A stretch of DNA of 56,946 nucleotides from Spyradocola merdavium (GCA_018711265.1 DVIM01000040.1:1-56946); one strand, 5' to 3'. Positions 41,051 to 49,811 are shown, counted from the first letter of the stretch. Notes: generated by a model from the sequence alone, not told the origin. Made by a program: numbers and translations.

Positions 41051-41593
41051 ATGTCGAGAATCGGCAGACTTCCGGTTGCCATCCCCGCGGGCGTGACGGT
41101 CAAGGTGGACGATCACAACGTCGTCACCGTCAAGGGCCCCAAGGGTGAGCTGACCCAGCACATTCACAACGACATGAAGATCGAGATCGAGGGCGCGACG
41201 CTGCGCGTCTCCCGCCCCTCGGACGACAAGATGCACAGGTCTCTGCACGGCCTGAGCCGCACGCTGATCAACAACATGATCATCGGCGTGACCCAGGGCT
41301 ACCAGAAGGCGCTGGACGTCGTGGGCGTGGGCTACCGCGCGCAGATGCAGGGCAAGAACCTGGTTCTCACCATCGGTTACTCGCATCCGGTCGAAATGGT
41401 TCCCGTGGACGGCATCGCCTTCGAGTGCCCGACCCCCAACAAGATCATCGTCAAGGGGATCGACAAGCAGCTCGTCGGCGCCATTGCAGCCAATGTCCGT
41501 TCTGTCCGCGAGCCCGAACCCTACCATGGCAAGGGCATCAAGTATGAAACCGAAGTCATCCGCCGCAAGGAAGGCAAGACCGGTAAGAAGTAA
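41051..41593 (+). CDS. rplF: 50S ribosomal protein L6
   Basis: The 180-residue protein has MSRIGRLPVAIPAGVTV, LHGLSRTLINNMIIGVTQGY and the C-terminal YHGKGIKYETEVIRRKEGKTGKK. Two related domains contact 23S rRNA near the factor-binding site. Confidence 0.97.
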   Translation: MSRIGRLPVAIPAGVTVKVDDHNVVTVKGPKGELTQHIHNDMKIEIEGATLRVSRPSDDKMHRSLHGLSRTLINNMIIGVTQGYQKALDVVGVGYRAQMQGKNLVLTIGYSHPVEMVPVDGIAFECPTPNKIIVKGIDKQLVGAIAANVRSVREPEPYHGKGIKYETEVIRRKEGKTGKK

Positions 41594-41607
41594 AGGGGTG
41601 AGCGCAA

Positions 41608-41976
41608 GTGATCCAGAAGAGGGACAAAAACGAAATTCGCAGGATTCGTCACGAGCGCGTCCGCAAGAAGATCTCCGGCAACGCGGAGCGCCCGCGCTTT
41701 TGCGTGTATCGGAGCCTGAAGAATATTTACGTTCAGATTATCGACGACACAAAGGGTGTTACCCTGTGCCAGGCCTCGACCTTGGACAAGGAGATCAAGC
41801 CGCAGCTTGAGTCCGTGGACAAGAAGGGCGCCGCCAAGCTCGTCGGCAAGCTCGCCGCGGAGCGCGCCCTGGCCGCCGGCATCAAGGAAGTGGTGTTCGA
41901 CCGTGGTGGCTACGTCTACACCGGTCGCGTGGCCGAGGTTGCCGCCGCCGCTCGTGAAGCCGGGCTCGATTTCTAA
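41608..41976 (+). CDS. rplR: 50S ribosomal protein L18
   Basis: The 122-residue protein shows RHERVRKKISGNAERPRFCVYRS, IQII-type strand VQIIDDTKGVTL and VFDRGGYVYTGRVAEVAAAAREAGL. It binds 5S rRNA with L5. Start is GTG 41608; GGGGTG lies upstream. Confidence 0.97.
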   Translation: MIQKRDKNEIRRIRHERVRKKISGNAERPRFCVYRSLKNIYVQIIDDTKGVTLCQASTLDKEIKPQLESVDKKGAAKLVGKLAAERALAAGIKEVVFDRGGYVYTGRVAEVAAAAREAGLDF

Positions 41977-41994
41977 GCGTAAGGAGGGAAAAGG

Positions 41995-42495
41995 ATGCAG
42001 CGCTACAATCGCGAAGAGAGCGAATTCAAGGAAAAACTCGTCGCCGTTAACCGCGTGACCAAGGTCGTCAAGGGCGGCCGCAACTTCCGCTTCAGCGCCC
42101 TGATCGTCATCGGCGACGGCAAGGGCCGCGTCGGCTGCGGCATGGGCAAGGCGGCGGAAATTCCCGAGGCCATCCGCAAGGGCGTCGAGGACGCCAAGAA
42201 GAACCTCATCACCGTGCCGATCGTGGGCACCACGATCCCGCACGAGGTGATCGGCAAGTTCGGCACCGGCTCCGTCGTGCTCAAGCCCGCTCCCGAAGGC
42301 ACCGGCGTTATCGCCGGCGGTCCTGCGCGTGCGGTCATCGAGACGGCCGGCATCCGGGATATCGTCACCAAGTCTTACGGCACCAACAACCCCATCAACG
42401 TCGTCAAGGCGACGATCGAGGGCCTGAGCCGTTTGAAGACCGCGGAAGAGGTCGCGCGCCTGCGCGGCAAGTCCGTCGAAGAGCTGTTGGGCTAA
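41995..42495 (+). CDS. rpsE: 30S ribosomal protein S5
   Basis: The 166-residue protein has the double-stranded RNA-binding part FKEKLVAVNRVTKVVKGGR and the C-terminal GTGVIAGGPARAVIETAGI segment that affects decoding accuracy. AAGGAGGG precedes the ATG. Confidence 0.97.
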   Translation: MQRYNREESEFKEKLVAVNRVTKVVKGGRNFRFSALIVIGDGKGRVGCGMGKAAEIPEAIRKGVEDAKKNLITVPIVGTTIPHEVIGKFGTGSVVLKPAPEGTGVIAGGPARAVIETAGIRDIVTKSYGTNNPINVVKATIEGLSRLKTAEEVARLRGKSVEELLG

Positions 42496-42510
42496 GGAGG
42501 GTGTTTCAAA

Positions 42511-42693
42511 ATGAAGCTGAAAATCACGCTCATGAAGAGCACCATCGGCCGGCATGAAAACCAGATCCGCACGGTGAAGGCGCTGGGCCTGAAGAAGATC
42601 CGCTCCACCGTGGTGCAGCCCGACAATCCCGCGATCCGCGGCATGATTTTCACGGTGAAACATCTGGTTTCTGTCGAAGAAATCGCTGACTAA
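42511..42693 (+). CDS. rpmD: 50S ribosomal protein L30
   Basis: The 60-residue protein reads KITLMKSTIGRHENQIRTV and KALGLKKIRSTVVQPDNPA, standard for bacterial L30. Confidence 0.96.
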   Translation: MKLKITLMKSTIGRHENQIRTVKALGLKKIRSTVVQPDNPAIRGMIFTVKHLVSVEEIAD

Positions 42694-42707
42694 TCAGGAG
42701 GTGCGCG

Positions 42708-43148
42708 ATGAAACTCCATGAGATTTCTCCCGCAGCCGGTTCCACCACCGCCCCCAAGAGATTGGGCCGCGGCGTGGGATCCGGCCTGGGCAAAACTTCC
42801 GGTAAGGGCCACAAGGGCAGCAAAGCGCGCTCCGGTGGCGGCAAGGCCCAGGGCTTTGAGGGCGGCCAGATGAAGCTGGTCCGCCGCATCCCCAAGCGCG
42901 GCTTTACCAACATCTATGCGAAGGAATACGCTACGATCAACCTCTCCGCTCTGGAGGCGTTCGAGGACGGCGCCGTCGTGGACGCGCAGGCCCTGAAGAA
43001 CGCGGGCATCGTCAAGAACGCGAAGGACGGCATCAAGGTCCTGGGAAATGGCGAGCTGACCAAGAAGCTCACGGTCAAGGCCGCCAAGTTCTCCAAGTCC
43101 GCTGCGGAGAAAATCGAGGGCAATGGTGGGAAAGCAGAGGTGATCTAA
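42708..43148 (+). CDS. rplO: 50S ribosomal protein L15
   Basis: The 146-residue protein starts MKLHEISPAAGSTTAPKRLG. It continues with the glycine-rich tail GRGVGSGLGKTSGKGHKG that enters 23S rRNA. Its stop is two bases from the secY start. Confidence 0.97.
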   Translation: MKLHEISPAAGSTTAPKRLGRGVGSGLGKTSGKGHKGSKARSGGGKAQGFEGGQMKLVRRIPKRGFTNIYAKEYATINLSALEAFEDGAVVDAQALKNAGIVKNAKDGIKVLGNGELTKKLTVKAAKFSKSAAEKIEGNGGKAEVI

Positions 43149-43149
43149 C

Positions 43150-44418
43150 GTGCTGGAAACTTTCCGCAATGCTTGGAAGGTGGAGGACCTCCGCAAGAGG
43201 ATCATCTACACGTTAGTCATGCTTCTGATCTACCGCGTCGGCTCCGTCATCCCGACGCCCGGCGTCAACGTCGACTACATCGCCCAGCAGGTGTCCAACA
43301 TCTCCATGCTCGGCATGCTCGACTTCATCAACGGCCAGAACTTCTCGAACTTCACGATCTTTGCCATGGGCATCTCGCCCTACATCACCTCATCGATTAT
43401 CATGCAGCTCCTGACCATCGCCATCCCCGCTCTTGAGCGGCTGCAGAAGGAAGGCGAGGAGGGCCGCAAGAAGATTGCCGAGATCACCCGCGTGGTCACC
43501 ATCGCGCTGGGCTGCATCATGGCCATCGGCATCATCCTGGGCTTCGGCTCCGGCGCCATGGCCAGAGGCGAGGACGCCAACTTCCTGGACTACGCGCTGG
43601 TCTTCCTGACGCTTGCCGCCGGTACCGCGCTGACCATGTGGATTGGCGAGCGCATCACCCAGAACGGCGTCGGCAATGGGATTTCTTTGTTAATCTTTGT
43701 GGGTATTATTGCGAGTTTCCCGGGACAGGTTTATACTGGTATTCAGTCGGTGATTCTCAACCCCATGAGCGCGTGGGCCATCCCCGTGGTCATCGTGGGC
43801 ATCATCGTCCTGGTTGTGGGCATTGTGTTTGTGGATTCCGGTCAGCGCCGGATCCCCGTGCAGTACGCCAAGCGCATGGTCGGCCGCAAGATGTACGGCG
43901 GTCAGTCCACCCACATCCCCATGAAGGTCAACTCCACCGGCGTCATGCCGCTCATCTTTGCCATTTCCATCATCCAGTTCCCCGGGTTGATCGCGCAGTT
44001 CTGGCCGACCTCCGGGTTTGCGCTGTGGTATGGCAGATGGTTTAACGCGTCCAGCTGGGTGTACATGGTCGTGTATGCACTGCTCATCCTGTTCTTCACG
44101 TACTTCTACACCAGCATTTCCTTCAACCCCACGGAGATGAGCAAGAATCTGCAGCAGAACGGCGGCTTCATCCCGGGCATCCGCCCCGGCAAGCCCACGG
44201 CAGACTATCTCTCCCGCATCTCCAACCGCATCACGCTCTTCGGCGCGATCTTCCTGGCCCTGATTGCGACGATTCCCTCGGCGATCCTGGCGCTGACTGG
44301 CAACAGCGCGCCCTTCACCGCCACGGGTATCCTGATCGTCGTCTCCGTCGCCATGGAGACCACCCAGCAGCTCGAAGCGCAGATGATGATGCGCCACTAC
44401 AAGGGCTTTATGAAGTAA
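43150..44418 (+). CDS. secY: Protein translocase subunit SecY
   Basis: The 422-residue protein has ten membrane segments. Signature stretches are YRVGSVIPTPGVN, GISPYITSSIIMQLL, MWIGERITQNGVGNGISLLIF and FNPTEMSKNLQQNGGFIPGIRPG. It forms the SecYEG channel. Start is GTG 43150 with AGAGGTG upstream. Confidence 0.97.
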   Translation: MLETFRNAWKVEDLRKRIIYTLVMLLIYRVGSVIPTPGVNVDYIAQQVSNISMLGMLDFINGQNFSNFTIFAMGISPYITSSIIMQLLTIAIPALERLQKEGEEGRKKIAEITRVVTIALGCIMAIGIILGFGSGAMARGEDANFLDYALVFLTLAAGTALTMWIGERITQNGVGNGISLLIFVGIIASFPGQVYTGIQSVILNPMSAWAIPVVIVGIIVLVVGIVFVDSGQRRIPVQYAKRMVGRKMYGGQSTHIPMKVNSTGVMPLIFAISIIQFPGLIAQFWPTSGFALWYGRWFNASSWVYMVVYALLILFFTYFYTSISFNPTEMSKNLQQNGGFIPGIRPGKPTADYLSRISNRITLFGAIFLALIATIPSAILALTGNSAPFTATGILIVVSVAMETTQQLEAQMMMRHYKGFMK

Positions 44419-44459
44419 GGCCCCGCCACCCCAACGTCCAGGAAGGAGGAAGCTGAACC

Positions 44460-45080
44460 ATGAAGATCGTATTCTTGGGCCCTCCCGGCGCGGGCAAGGG
44501 CACGCAGGCGGAGAAGATCATCTCCCGCCTGGGCATCCCGCAGATCAGCACCGGGGAGATCCTCCGCCGCGCCATCCGCGAAAAGACCCCCACGGGTCTG
44601 GAGGCGCAGAGCTACATCGAAAAGGGCGCGCTCGTGCCCGACGACGTGGTCGTGCGCATCGTCCGGGACCGCATTGCGGAGCCGGACTGCAAGAACGGAT
44701 ACCTGCTCGACGGGTTCCCCCGCACGCTGCCCCAGGCGGAGGCGCTGGCCTCCTTTGAGTCCATCGACGTGGTCGTCAACCTGGAAGTTCCCGCCTCCCT
44801 GCTGATCCACCGGCTCAGCGGGAGAAGGGTATGCGCGCAGTGCGGCTACACCACTCACGTGGACAGGGGAGAGGCGAAGTGCCCCAAGTGCGGCGCGGAG
44901 CTGACGCAGCGCAAGGACGATGCGCCGGAGTCCGTGCAGAACCGCCTGGACGTCTACGAGAAGCAGACCAAGCCCCTGATCGACTTCTACGCCGAGAAGG
45001 GCCTGCTCAAGAACGTGGACGGCTCCAAGCCCCTTGCGGAAGTCACAGAGGCCATTCTGGCGGCCCTTGGGAGCAACTAG
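44460..45080 (+). CDS. adk: Adenylate kinase
   Basis: The 206-residue enzyme interconverts ATP and AMP with two ADP. GPPGAGKGTQAEKI is the P-loop, and LDGFPRTLPQAEAL the AMP site. The lid has CAQCGYTTHVDRGEAKCPKCG, a four-cysteine zinc knuckle as in Gram-positive enzymes. AAGGAGG lies upstream; map starts directly after its stop. Confidence 0.96.
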   Translation: MKIVFLGPPGAGKGTQAEKIISRLGIPQISTGEILRRAIREKTPTGLEAQSYIEKGALVPDDVVVRIVRDRIAEPDCKNGYLLDGFPRTLPQAEALASFESIDVVVNLEVPASLLIHRLSGRRVCAQCGYTTHVDRGEAKCPKCGAELTQRKDDAPESVQNRLDVYEKQTKPLIDFYAEKGLLKNVDGSKPLAEVTEAILAALGSN

Positions 45081-45857
45081 ATGATCACATACAAAACGCA
45101 AGCCGAGATTGAGAAGATGCGCAGGGCTGGACAAGTGCTCTTTGCCGCCATGAAGGCGGTCAAGAGCGCCATCCGCCCCGGTGTGACCACGGCCGAGCTC
45201 GACCGGGTAGCCGAAAGCGTCATCCGCTCGCACGGCGCGATTCCGTCCGAAAAGGGATATGAGGGATTTCCGGGCTCCATCTGCGCGTCTCCGGACGACA
45301 TGGTGGTGCACGGCATCCCCTCTGAATCGGTGGTCCTGCGGGAAGGGCAGATCATTTCCATTGACTGCACGGTGCTGCTGGACGGGTACCAGGCCGACAT
45401 GGCGCGGACCTTCCCGGTGGGGGAGATCTCGCCCGAGGCCCAGGCCCTGATCGACGCGGCGAAGGAGAGCTTTGGCAAGGGCCTGGCCTTCGCGCGCAAG
45501 GGATACCGGATCGGAGACATTTCCCACGCCATCCAGACCTCAGTGGAAGGACATGGCTACGGCGTGGTGCGCAGCTTGTGCGGCCACGGAATCGGGAAGG
45601 AGATGCACGAGGACCCCGAGGTGCCGAACTTCGGCAAGCCGGGGCACGGGCTGCGTCTTCGCGAGGGGCTGTGCATCGCGGTGGAGCCCATGATCACGGC
45701 GGGGGACTATCGCGTCTACATCGCCGAGGACAACTGGGCCTTCCTCACGCGAGACCACTCTCTGAGTGCGCACTACGAAAACACTTTGGCGATCACGGAA
45801 AGCGGCGAGGCGCTGATCCTGACGATGCCGGACGGCTTCGATGGGGAGGACGTATGA
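45081..45857 (+). CDS. map: Methionine aminopeptidase, type I
   Basis: The 258-residue metalloprotease removes the start Met. Metal ligands are in SIDCTVLLDGYQADMAR (two Asp), GHGIGKEMHEDP (His), GLCIAVEPMI (Glu) and the final Glu of the ITESGEALILT region. ATG 45081 touches the adk stop. Its stop overlaps the next gene by ATGA. Confidence 0.96.
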   Translation: MITYKTQAEIEKMRRAGQVLFAAMKAVKSAIRPGVTTAELDRVAESVIRSHGAIPSEKGYEGFPGSICASPDDMVVHGIPSESVVLREGQIISIDCTVLLDGYQADMARTFPVGEISPEAQALIDAAKESFGKGLAFARKGYRIGDISHAIQTSVEGHGYGVVRSLCGHGIGKEMHEDPEVPNFGKPGHGLRLREGLCIAVEPMITAGDYRVYIAEDNWAFLTRDHSLSAHYENTLAITESGEALILTMPDGFDGEDV

Positions 45858-46174
45858 CGCCGGATGTGAAGATCGGTCAGGTCGTTCGCTCGACAAAGGG
45901 CCGCGACGCGGGGAGGCTGTTTCTCGTCGTCGGCTTTGCCGACGAGGAGCACGCCCTGCTCTGCGACGGGGACCTGCGGCGGATCGATTCGCCAAAGAAG
46001 AAGAAACGCAAGCATTTCCTGCCAACGCAGGAATTGATTTCCAGTCTCGGGGAGAGGCTAACACGGGGCGAAGCGGTCTGCGATGCGCACATCCGCAAGG
46101 CCCTGGCCGCCCTGAGGGATCAAGGATTGGATGCGCCTTGCAAGGAGGTTAAAGAGTGTCGAAGCAGGATGTAA
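45854..46174 (+). CDS. KOW-domain RNA-binding protein (L14e-like)
   Basis: The 106-residue protein has an N-terminal KOW-like motif (VKIGQVVRSTKGRDAGRLFLVV) followed by a basic KKKKRKHF stretch and a helical tail. A gene of this kind commonly stands between map and infA in Clostridia; it resembles eukaryotic/archaeal L14e/L6e KOW modules. Its exact role is not known. It overlaps map by four bases and infA by 19 bases. Confidence 0.82.
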   Translation: MTPDVKIGQVVRSTKGRDAGRLFLVVGFADEEHALLCDGDLRRIDSPKKKKRKHFLPTQELISSLGERLTRGEAVCDAHIRKALAALRDQGLDAPCKEVKECRSRM

Positions 46175-46377
46175 TCGAAGTGGAAGGCACCGTAACGGAA
46201 GCCTATCCGAACGCGATGTTCCAAGTGGAGCTTCCCAATGGCCACAAGATCCTCGCGCACATTTCCGGCAAGCTTAGGATGAACTTCATCCGGATTCTTC
46301 CGGGTGATAAAGTGACCATAGAGCTTTCGCCCTATGACCTGACCAGGGGAAGAATCACCTGGCGCGGCAAGGCGTAA
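46156..46377 (+). CDS. infA: Translation initiation factor IF-1
   Basis: The 73-residue OB-fold protein reads SKQDVIEVEGTVTEAYPNAM and ends LTRGRITWRGKA. Start is GTG 46156, with AAGGAGG inside the end of the KOW gene, which it overlaps by 19 bases. It blocks the A site during initiation. Confidence 0.96.
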   Translation: MSKQDVIEVEGTVTEAYPNAMFQVELPNGHKILAHISGKLRMNFIRILPGDKVTIELSPYDLTRGRITWRGKA

Positions 46378-46406
46378 ACCCATCACAGCAACGGAGGAAA
46401 ACGAAC

Positions 46407-46520
46407 ATGAAAGTGAGACCGTCTGTAAAGCCGATCTGCGAAAAGTGCAAGATCATCAAGCGGAAGGGCCGCGTCATGGTCATCTGCGAGAATCCCAAGC
46501 ACAAGCAGCGTCAGGGCTAA
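46407..46520 (+). CDS. rpmJ: 50S ribosomal protein L36
   Basis: This 37-residue protein starts MKVRPSVKPICEKCKIIKRK and ends with NPKHKQRQG. Cys and His of C-x2-C...C-x4-H make it the zinc-binding form. GGAGG lies upstream. Confidence 0.96.
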   Translation: MKVRPSVKPICEKCKIIKRKGRVMVICENPKHKQRQG

Positions 46521-46645
46521 AGGACCCAAACCGCTTTATCTGATTGCGTAGTGCGGCTGCACGGGAGTCCCCCGTGATCTGCGTGATTTTGATAAATAGA
46601 TCAACCACGTTAAGACCCCACGATTTACGGAGGTGTTGAGGCACA
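46521..46645 (+). promoter_or_regulatory. 125-base gap between rpmJ and rpsM with two hairpins
   Basis: Most gaps in this operon are under 30 bases. This one holds CACGGG with CCCGTG (46560-46565, 46571-46576) and a two-part stem CGTG plus TTGAT against ATCAA plus CACG (46582-46609), just before the rpsM ribosome binding site. It sits where the alpha-operon control site is found in enterobacteria. It could be a binding site for an operon product or an RNA processing site. Confidence 0.45.
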
Positions 46646-47023
46646 ATGGCACGTATTGCGGGCGTTGACCTGCCCAGAGAGAAGCGCGTCGAAATTGGGC
46701 TGACCTATATCTTTGGCATCGGCAGAGCCACTGCCGATGAAATCCTCAGCAAGACCGGCATCAACCCGGACACCCGCGTCAAGGACCTGTCCGAGACCGA
46801 GGTTGCGCAGCTGAGAGACTATATCGAGCACAACCTGAAGGTGGAGGGCGACCTCCGCCGTGAGGTTTCCCTCAATATCAAGCGTCTTGTGGAAATCGGC
46901 TGCTATCGCGGCGTGCGTCATCGCCGCGGCCTGCCCGTTCGCGGCCAGTCGACCAAGCAGAACGCGCGCACCCGCAAGGGCCCCAAGAAGCAGGTCGCGG
47001 GTAAGAAGAAGGCTACCAAGTAA
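46646..47023 (+). CDS. rpsM: 30S ribosomal protein S13
   Basis: The 125-residue protein has ARIAGVDLPREKRVEIGL, YIFGIGRATADEIL and the tail RHRRGLPVRGQSTKQNARTR with GPKK after it. It lies in the 30S head and contacts 50S. GGAGGTG precedes the ATG. Confidence 0.97.
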   Translation: MARIAGVDLPREKRVEIGLTYIFGIGRATADEILSKTGINPDTRVKDLSETEVAQLRDYIEHNLKVEGDLRREVSLNIKRLVEIGCYRGVRHRRGLPVRGQSTKQNARTRKGPKKQVAGKKKATK

Positions 47024-47047
47024 GCCGTCAGAAGAGGAGGGAACATC

Positions 47048-47452
47048 ATGGCGAAGACCACTAAGGTGACCAAGCGTGTGGTTCGCAAGCGCAAGGAGCG
47101 CAAGAACGTTGAGCGCGGCGCTGCGCACATCGCTTCGTCCTTCAACAATACCATCGTAACCATCACCGACACCGCTGGAAACGCCCTGTCCTGGGCCTCT
47201 GCCGGCGGACTCGGCTTCCGCGGCAGCAAGAAGTCTACGCCCTTTGCGGCGCAGATGGCGGCGGAGACCGCGGCCAAGGCGGCCATGGAGCATGGCCTGA
47301 AGACCGTCGAGGTGTATGTCAAAGGCCCCGGTTCCGGACGCGAGGCGGCGATCCGCTCGCTGCAGGCGGCTGGACTCGAGGTTTCCCTGATCAAGGACGT
47401 GACCCCCATCCCCCACAACGGATGCCGTCCGCCCAAGCGCAGAAGAGTGTAG
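47048..47452 (+). CDS. rpsK: 30S ribosomal protein S11
   Basis: The 134-residue protein has HIASSFNNTIVTITDTAGN, SAGGLGFRGSKKSTPFAAQ and the C-terminal NGCRPPKRRRV. It forms part of the platform near the mRNA exit. Confidence 0.97.
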   Translation: MAKTTKVTKRVVRKRKERKNVERGAAHIASSFNNTIVTITDTAGNALSWASAGGLGFRGSKKSTPFAAQMAAETAAKAAMEHGLKTVEVYVKGPGSGREAAIRSLQAAGLEVSLIKDVTPIPHNGCRPPKRRRV

Positions 47453-47465
47453 GAGGTAAAGCCCA

Positions 47466-48092
47466 ATGGCACGTTATACTGGTTCCGTCTGCCGCCTGTG
47501 CAGACGCGAAGGCACGAAGCTGTTTCTGAAGGGCGACCGCTGCTACTCCGCCAAGTGCGCGATCAGCAAGCGCCCCACGCCTCCCGGCATGCACGGGCAG
47601 GCTAGAGCGAGAAAGATGAGCGAGTACGGCATGCAGCTGCGCGAAAAGCAGAAGGTCCGCCGCACCTACGGCGTGCTGGAGACGCAGTTCCGCCGCACGT
47701 TTGACAAGGCCGCGCGCGTCAAGGGCGTCACGGGCGACAACCTGCTGGCCCTGCTCGAGCGCCGCCTGGACAATGTCGTCTACCGCCTGGGCCTGGCCTC
47801 CTCCCGTGCGCAGGCTCGTCAGTTTGTCCGCCACAGCCACATCACCGTCAACGGCAAGAAGGTGAACATCCCCTCCTATGTCGTGGAGACGGGCGACGTC
47901 ATCGGCGTTCGCGAGAAGAGCCGTGACATGGAGCACTTCAAGGCGCTGCGCGAGGGCACGACCCACGTCGTCCCCAAGTGGCTGACCTTTGAGGCGGAGC
48001 AGCTGCAGGGCACCGTCAACGCGCTGCCGCAGCGCGAGGATGTCGACATGGCGTTCGAGGAGCACCTCATCGTCGAGCTGTACTCCAAGTAA
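47466..48092 (+). CDS. rpsD: 30S ribosomal protein S4
   Basis: The 208-residue protein has an N-terminal zinc-type cysteine set (VCRLC, then CYSAKC) and the S4 RNA-binding domain (RLDNVVYRLGLASSRAQARQ, VNGKKVNIPS). It is a primary 16S rRNA binder. Unlike Bacillus, where rpsD is often elsewhere, it stands here in the alpha cluster. Confidence 0.97.
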   Translation: MARYTGSVCRLCRREGTKLFLKGDRCYSAKCAISKRPTPPGMHGQARARKMSEYGMQLREKQKVRRTYGVLETQFRRTFDKAARVKGVTGDNLLALLERRLDNVVYRLGLASSRAQARQFVRHSHITVNGKKVNIPSYVVETGDVIGVREKSRDMEHFKALREGTTHVVPKWLTFEAEQLQGTVNALPQREDVDMAFEEHLIVELYSK

Positions 48093-48178
48093 GGATGCAG
48101 CCTGAACGAATGGAGCATCGAACGCGGATTGACGCCTACCGCAATGCGATTTGCGCTTGATGAGGAGGGATAGAGTCT

Positions 48179-49123
48179 ATGATTGAAATGGAAAAGCCCA
48201 GAATCGAATGTGTCGAGATAAGCGAAGGCAACCTGTACGGCAAGTTCGTCATCGAGCCGCTGGAGCGCGGATTCGGCACGACCTTGGGCAATTCACTGCG
48301 CAGGATTTTGCTTTCCTCGTTGCCCGGCGTAGCGGTCTCATCTGTCCGCATCGATGGCGTCTTGCATGAGTTTTCCACGATTCCTGGAGTGAAGGAGGAT
48401 GTCACCGAGATCATCCTCAACCTCAAGGCACTGTCCGCAAAGCTGTATTGCGATGGACCCAAGGTGGTCACGATCTCCGCCTCCGGCGAGTGCGTGGTCA
48501 CCGCGGGGGACATCGTCTGCGACGAGCAGGTCGAGATCATCAATCCCGACCTGGTCATCGCAACCCTCAATGAGGATGCGCACCTGAACATGGAGATCAC
48601 CCTGTGCAAGGGCCGCGGCTACGTCTCCGCGGACCGGAACAAGACCCCCAACATGCCCATCGGCGTGCTGCCCGTGGACTCCATCTTCACGCCCATCCGC
48701 AAGGTCAATTACACCATCGAGAACACGCGCGTCGGCCAGATGACGGACTACGACAAGCTGACGCTCGAAGTGTGGACAGACGGAAGCATCAAGCCGGATG
48801 AAGCCACTTCCATGGCGGCAAAGATCTTATCCGAGCACTTAATGCTGTTTATCAATCTTACCGAGAACGTCGTGCCGGTCGACTTCAACGAGCCGGAGGA
48901 CAACAAGATGGAAAAGGTGCAGGAGATGACCATCGAAGAGCTGGATCTTTCCGTTCGCGCCTACAACTGCCTCAAGCGCGCCAACATCAACACGGTAGCA
49001 GAGCTCGTGCAGCGCAATGAGGAAGACATGATGAAAGTGCGCAACCTGGGCAAAAAGTCGCTCGAGGAAGTGGAGCAGAAGCTCGCCGCACTGGGCCTGA
49101 GCCTGCGCCGCAGCGAGGAATAA
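48179..49123 (+). CDS. rpoA: RNA polymerase subunit alpha
   Basis: The 314-residue protein has the N-terminal dimerisation domain (GRFVIEPL-type start YGKFVIEPLERGFGTTLGNS, RRILLSSLPG) and the C-terminal UP-element-binding domain (LDLSVRAYNCLKRANINTV, VRNLGKKSLEEVEQKL). An 86-base gap with a small hairpin separates it from rpsD. GAGGAGGG precedes ATG 48179. Confidence 0.97.
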   Translation: MIEMEKPRIECVEISEGNLYGKFVIEPLERGFGTTLGNSLRRILLSSLPGVAVSSVRIDGVLHEFSTIPGVKEDVTEIILNLKALSAKLYCDGPKVVTISASGECVVTAGDIVCDEQVEIINPDLVIATLNEDAHLNMEITLCKGRGYVSADRNKTPNMPIGVLPVDSIFTPIRKVNYTIENTRVGQMTDYDKLTLEVWTDGSIKPDEATSMAAKILSEHLMLFINLTENVVPVDFNEPEDNKMEKVQEMTIEELDLSVRAYNCLKRANINTVAELVQRNEEDMMKVRNLGKKSLEEVEQKLAALGLSLRRSEE

Positions 49124-49214
49124 CGCCCCGCGCACAGAAAATCAGGTGCGAAAAGCACCGGACCCGGCAGCGCCGCGTCGCGCCGCAGGGCAATTCGCAA
49201 GGAGGGAAACAACC

Positions 49215-49727
49215 ATGGCCAAGGAACGCAAGCTCGGCCGTCCGGCTGACCAGCGTAAGGCACTCCTGCGCAACCAGGTCTCTCAGCTGATCTGGAACGG
49301 CAAGATCACCACCACCTTGGATCGCGCCAAGGAGGTGCGCTCCATCGCGGAGAAGCTCATTACTCTTGCCATGCGCGAGTGTGACAATACCGTAGAAGTC
49401 ACCAAGACCTATAAGAACGATAAGGGCCAGGAGGTCACCGAGACCTTCGTCAACGACGCGCCCTCTAAGCTCCATGCGCGCCGCATCCTGATGGCGTACC
49501 TGTACGACCTGCAGGAGCAGAAGAAGCCCGACGAGAGCAAGGCCGACTTCAAGGAGCGCACCAAGGACATCAAGCACCCGATCATTGAGAAGATGTTCCG
49601 CGAGTACGCGCCCAAGTACAACAAGCGCAAGGCGGAGCTCGGCCAGGGCGGCGGCTACACCCGCATCCTGAAGATGGGCCCGCGCAAGGGCGACGGCGCC
49701 GAGATGGTCGTCCTCGAGCTGATCTAA
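49215..49727 (+). CDS. rplQ: 50S ribosomal protein L17 with internal insertions
   Basis: The 170-residue protein is clearly L17: KLGRPADQRKALLRNQVSQL, TTLDRAKEVRSIAEKLITLA and GGYTRILKMGPRKGDGAEM. Typical bacterial L17 has about 115-130 residues. Two additions explain the length: residues about 55-84 before LHARR, and about 100-121 before the KMFREYAPKY segment. ATG 49215 has GGAGGG eight bases upstream; the longer frame from 49146 is not used. It closes the operon. Confidence 0.95.
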   Translation: MAKERKLGRPADQRKALLRNQVSQLIWNGKITTTLDRAKEVRSIAEKLITLAMRECDNTVEVTKTYKNDKGQEVTETFVNDAPSKLHARRILMAYLYDLQEQKKPDESKADFKERTKDIKHPIIEKMFREYAPKYNKRKAELGQGGGYTRILKMGPRKGDGAEMVVLELI

Positions 49728-49751
49728 GCCCAATCCCTTTGCAGCAAAAAA

Positions 49752-49784
49752 CGGACGTCCCCCACTGGGGGCGTCCGTTTTTTT
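49752..49784 (+). terminator. Terminator of the ribosomal protein operon
   Basis: A strong stem with one bulged base (49752-49763 with 49667-type partner at 49767-49777), loop ACT, is flanked by six A and seven T, so it can also end the minus-strand SLOG transcript. Confidence 0.92.
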
Positions 49785-49811
49785 GCACTCCCAAAGAAAG
49801 GATGGCGCGGG

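Noticed and set aside
49146..49727. Longer L17 beginning at 49146
   Set aside because: The extra 23 residues do not match L17 and the strong ribosome binding site stands before ATG 49215.
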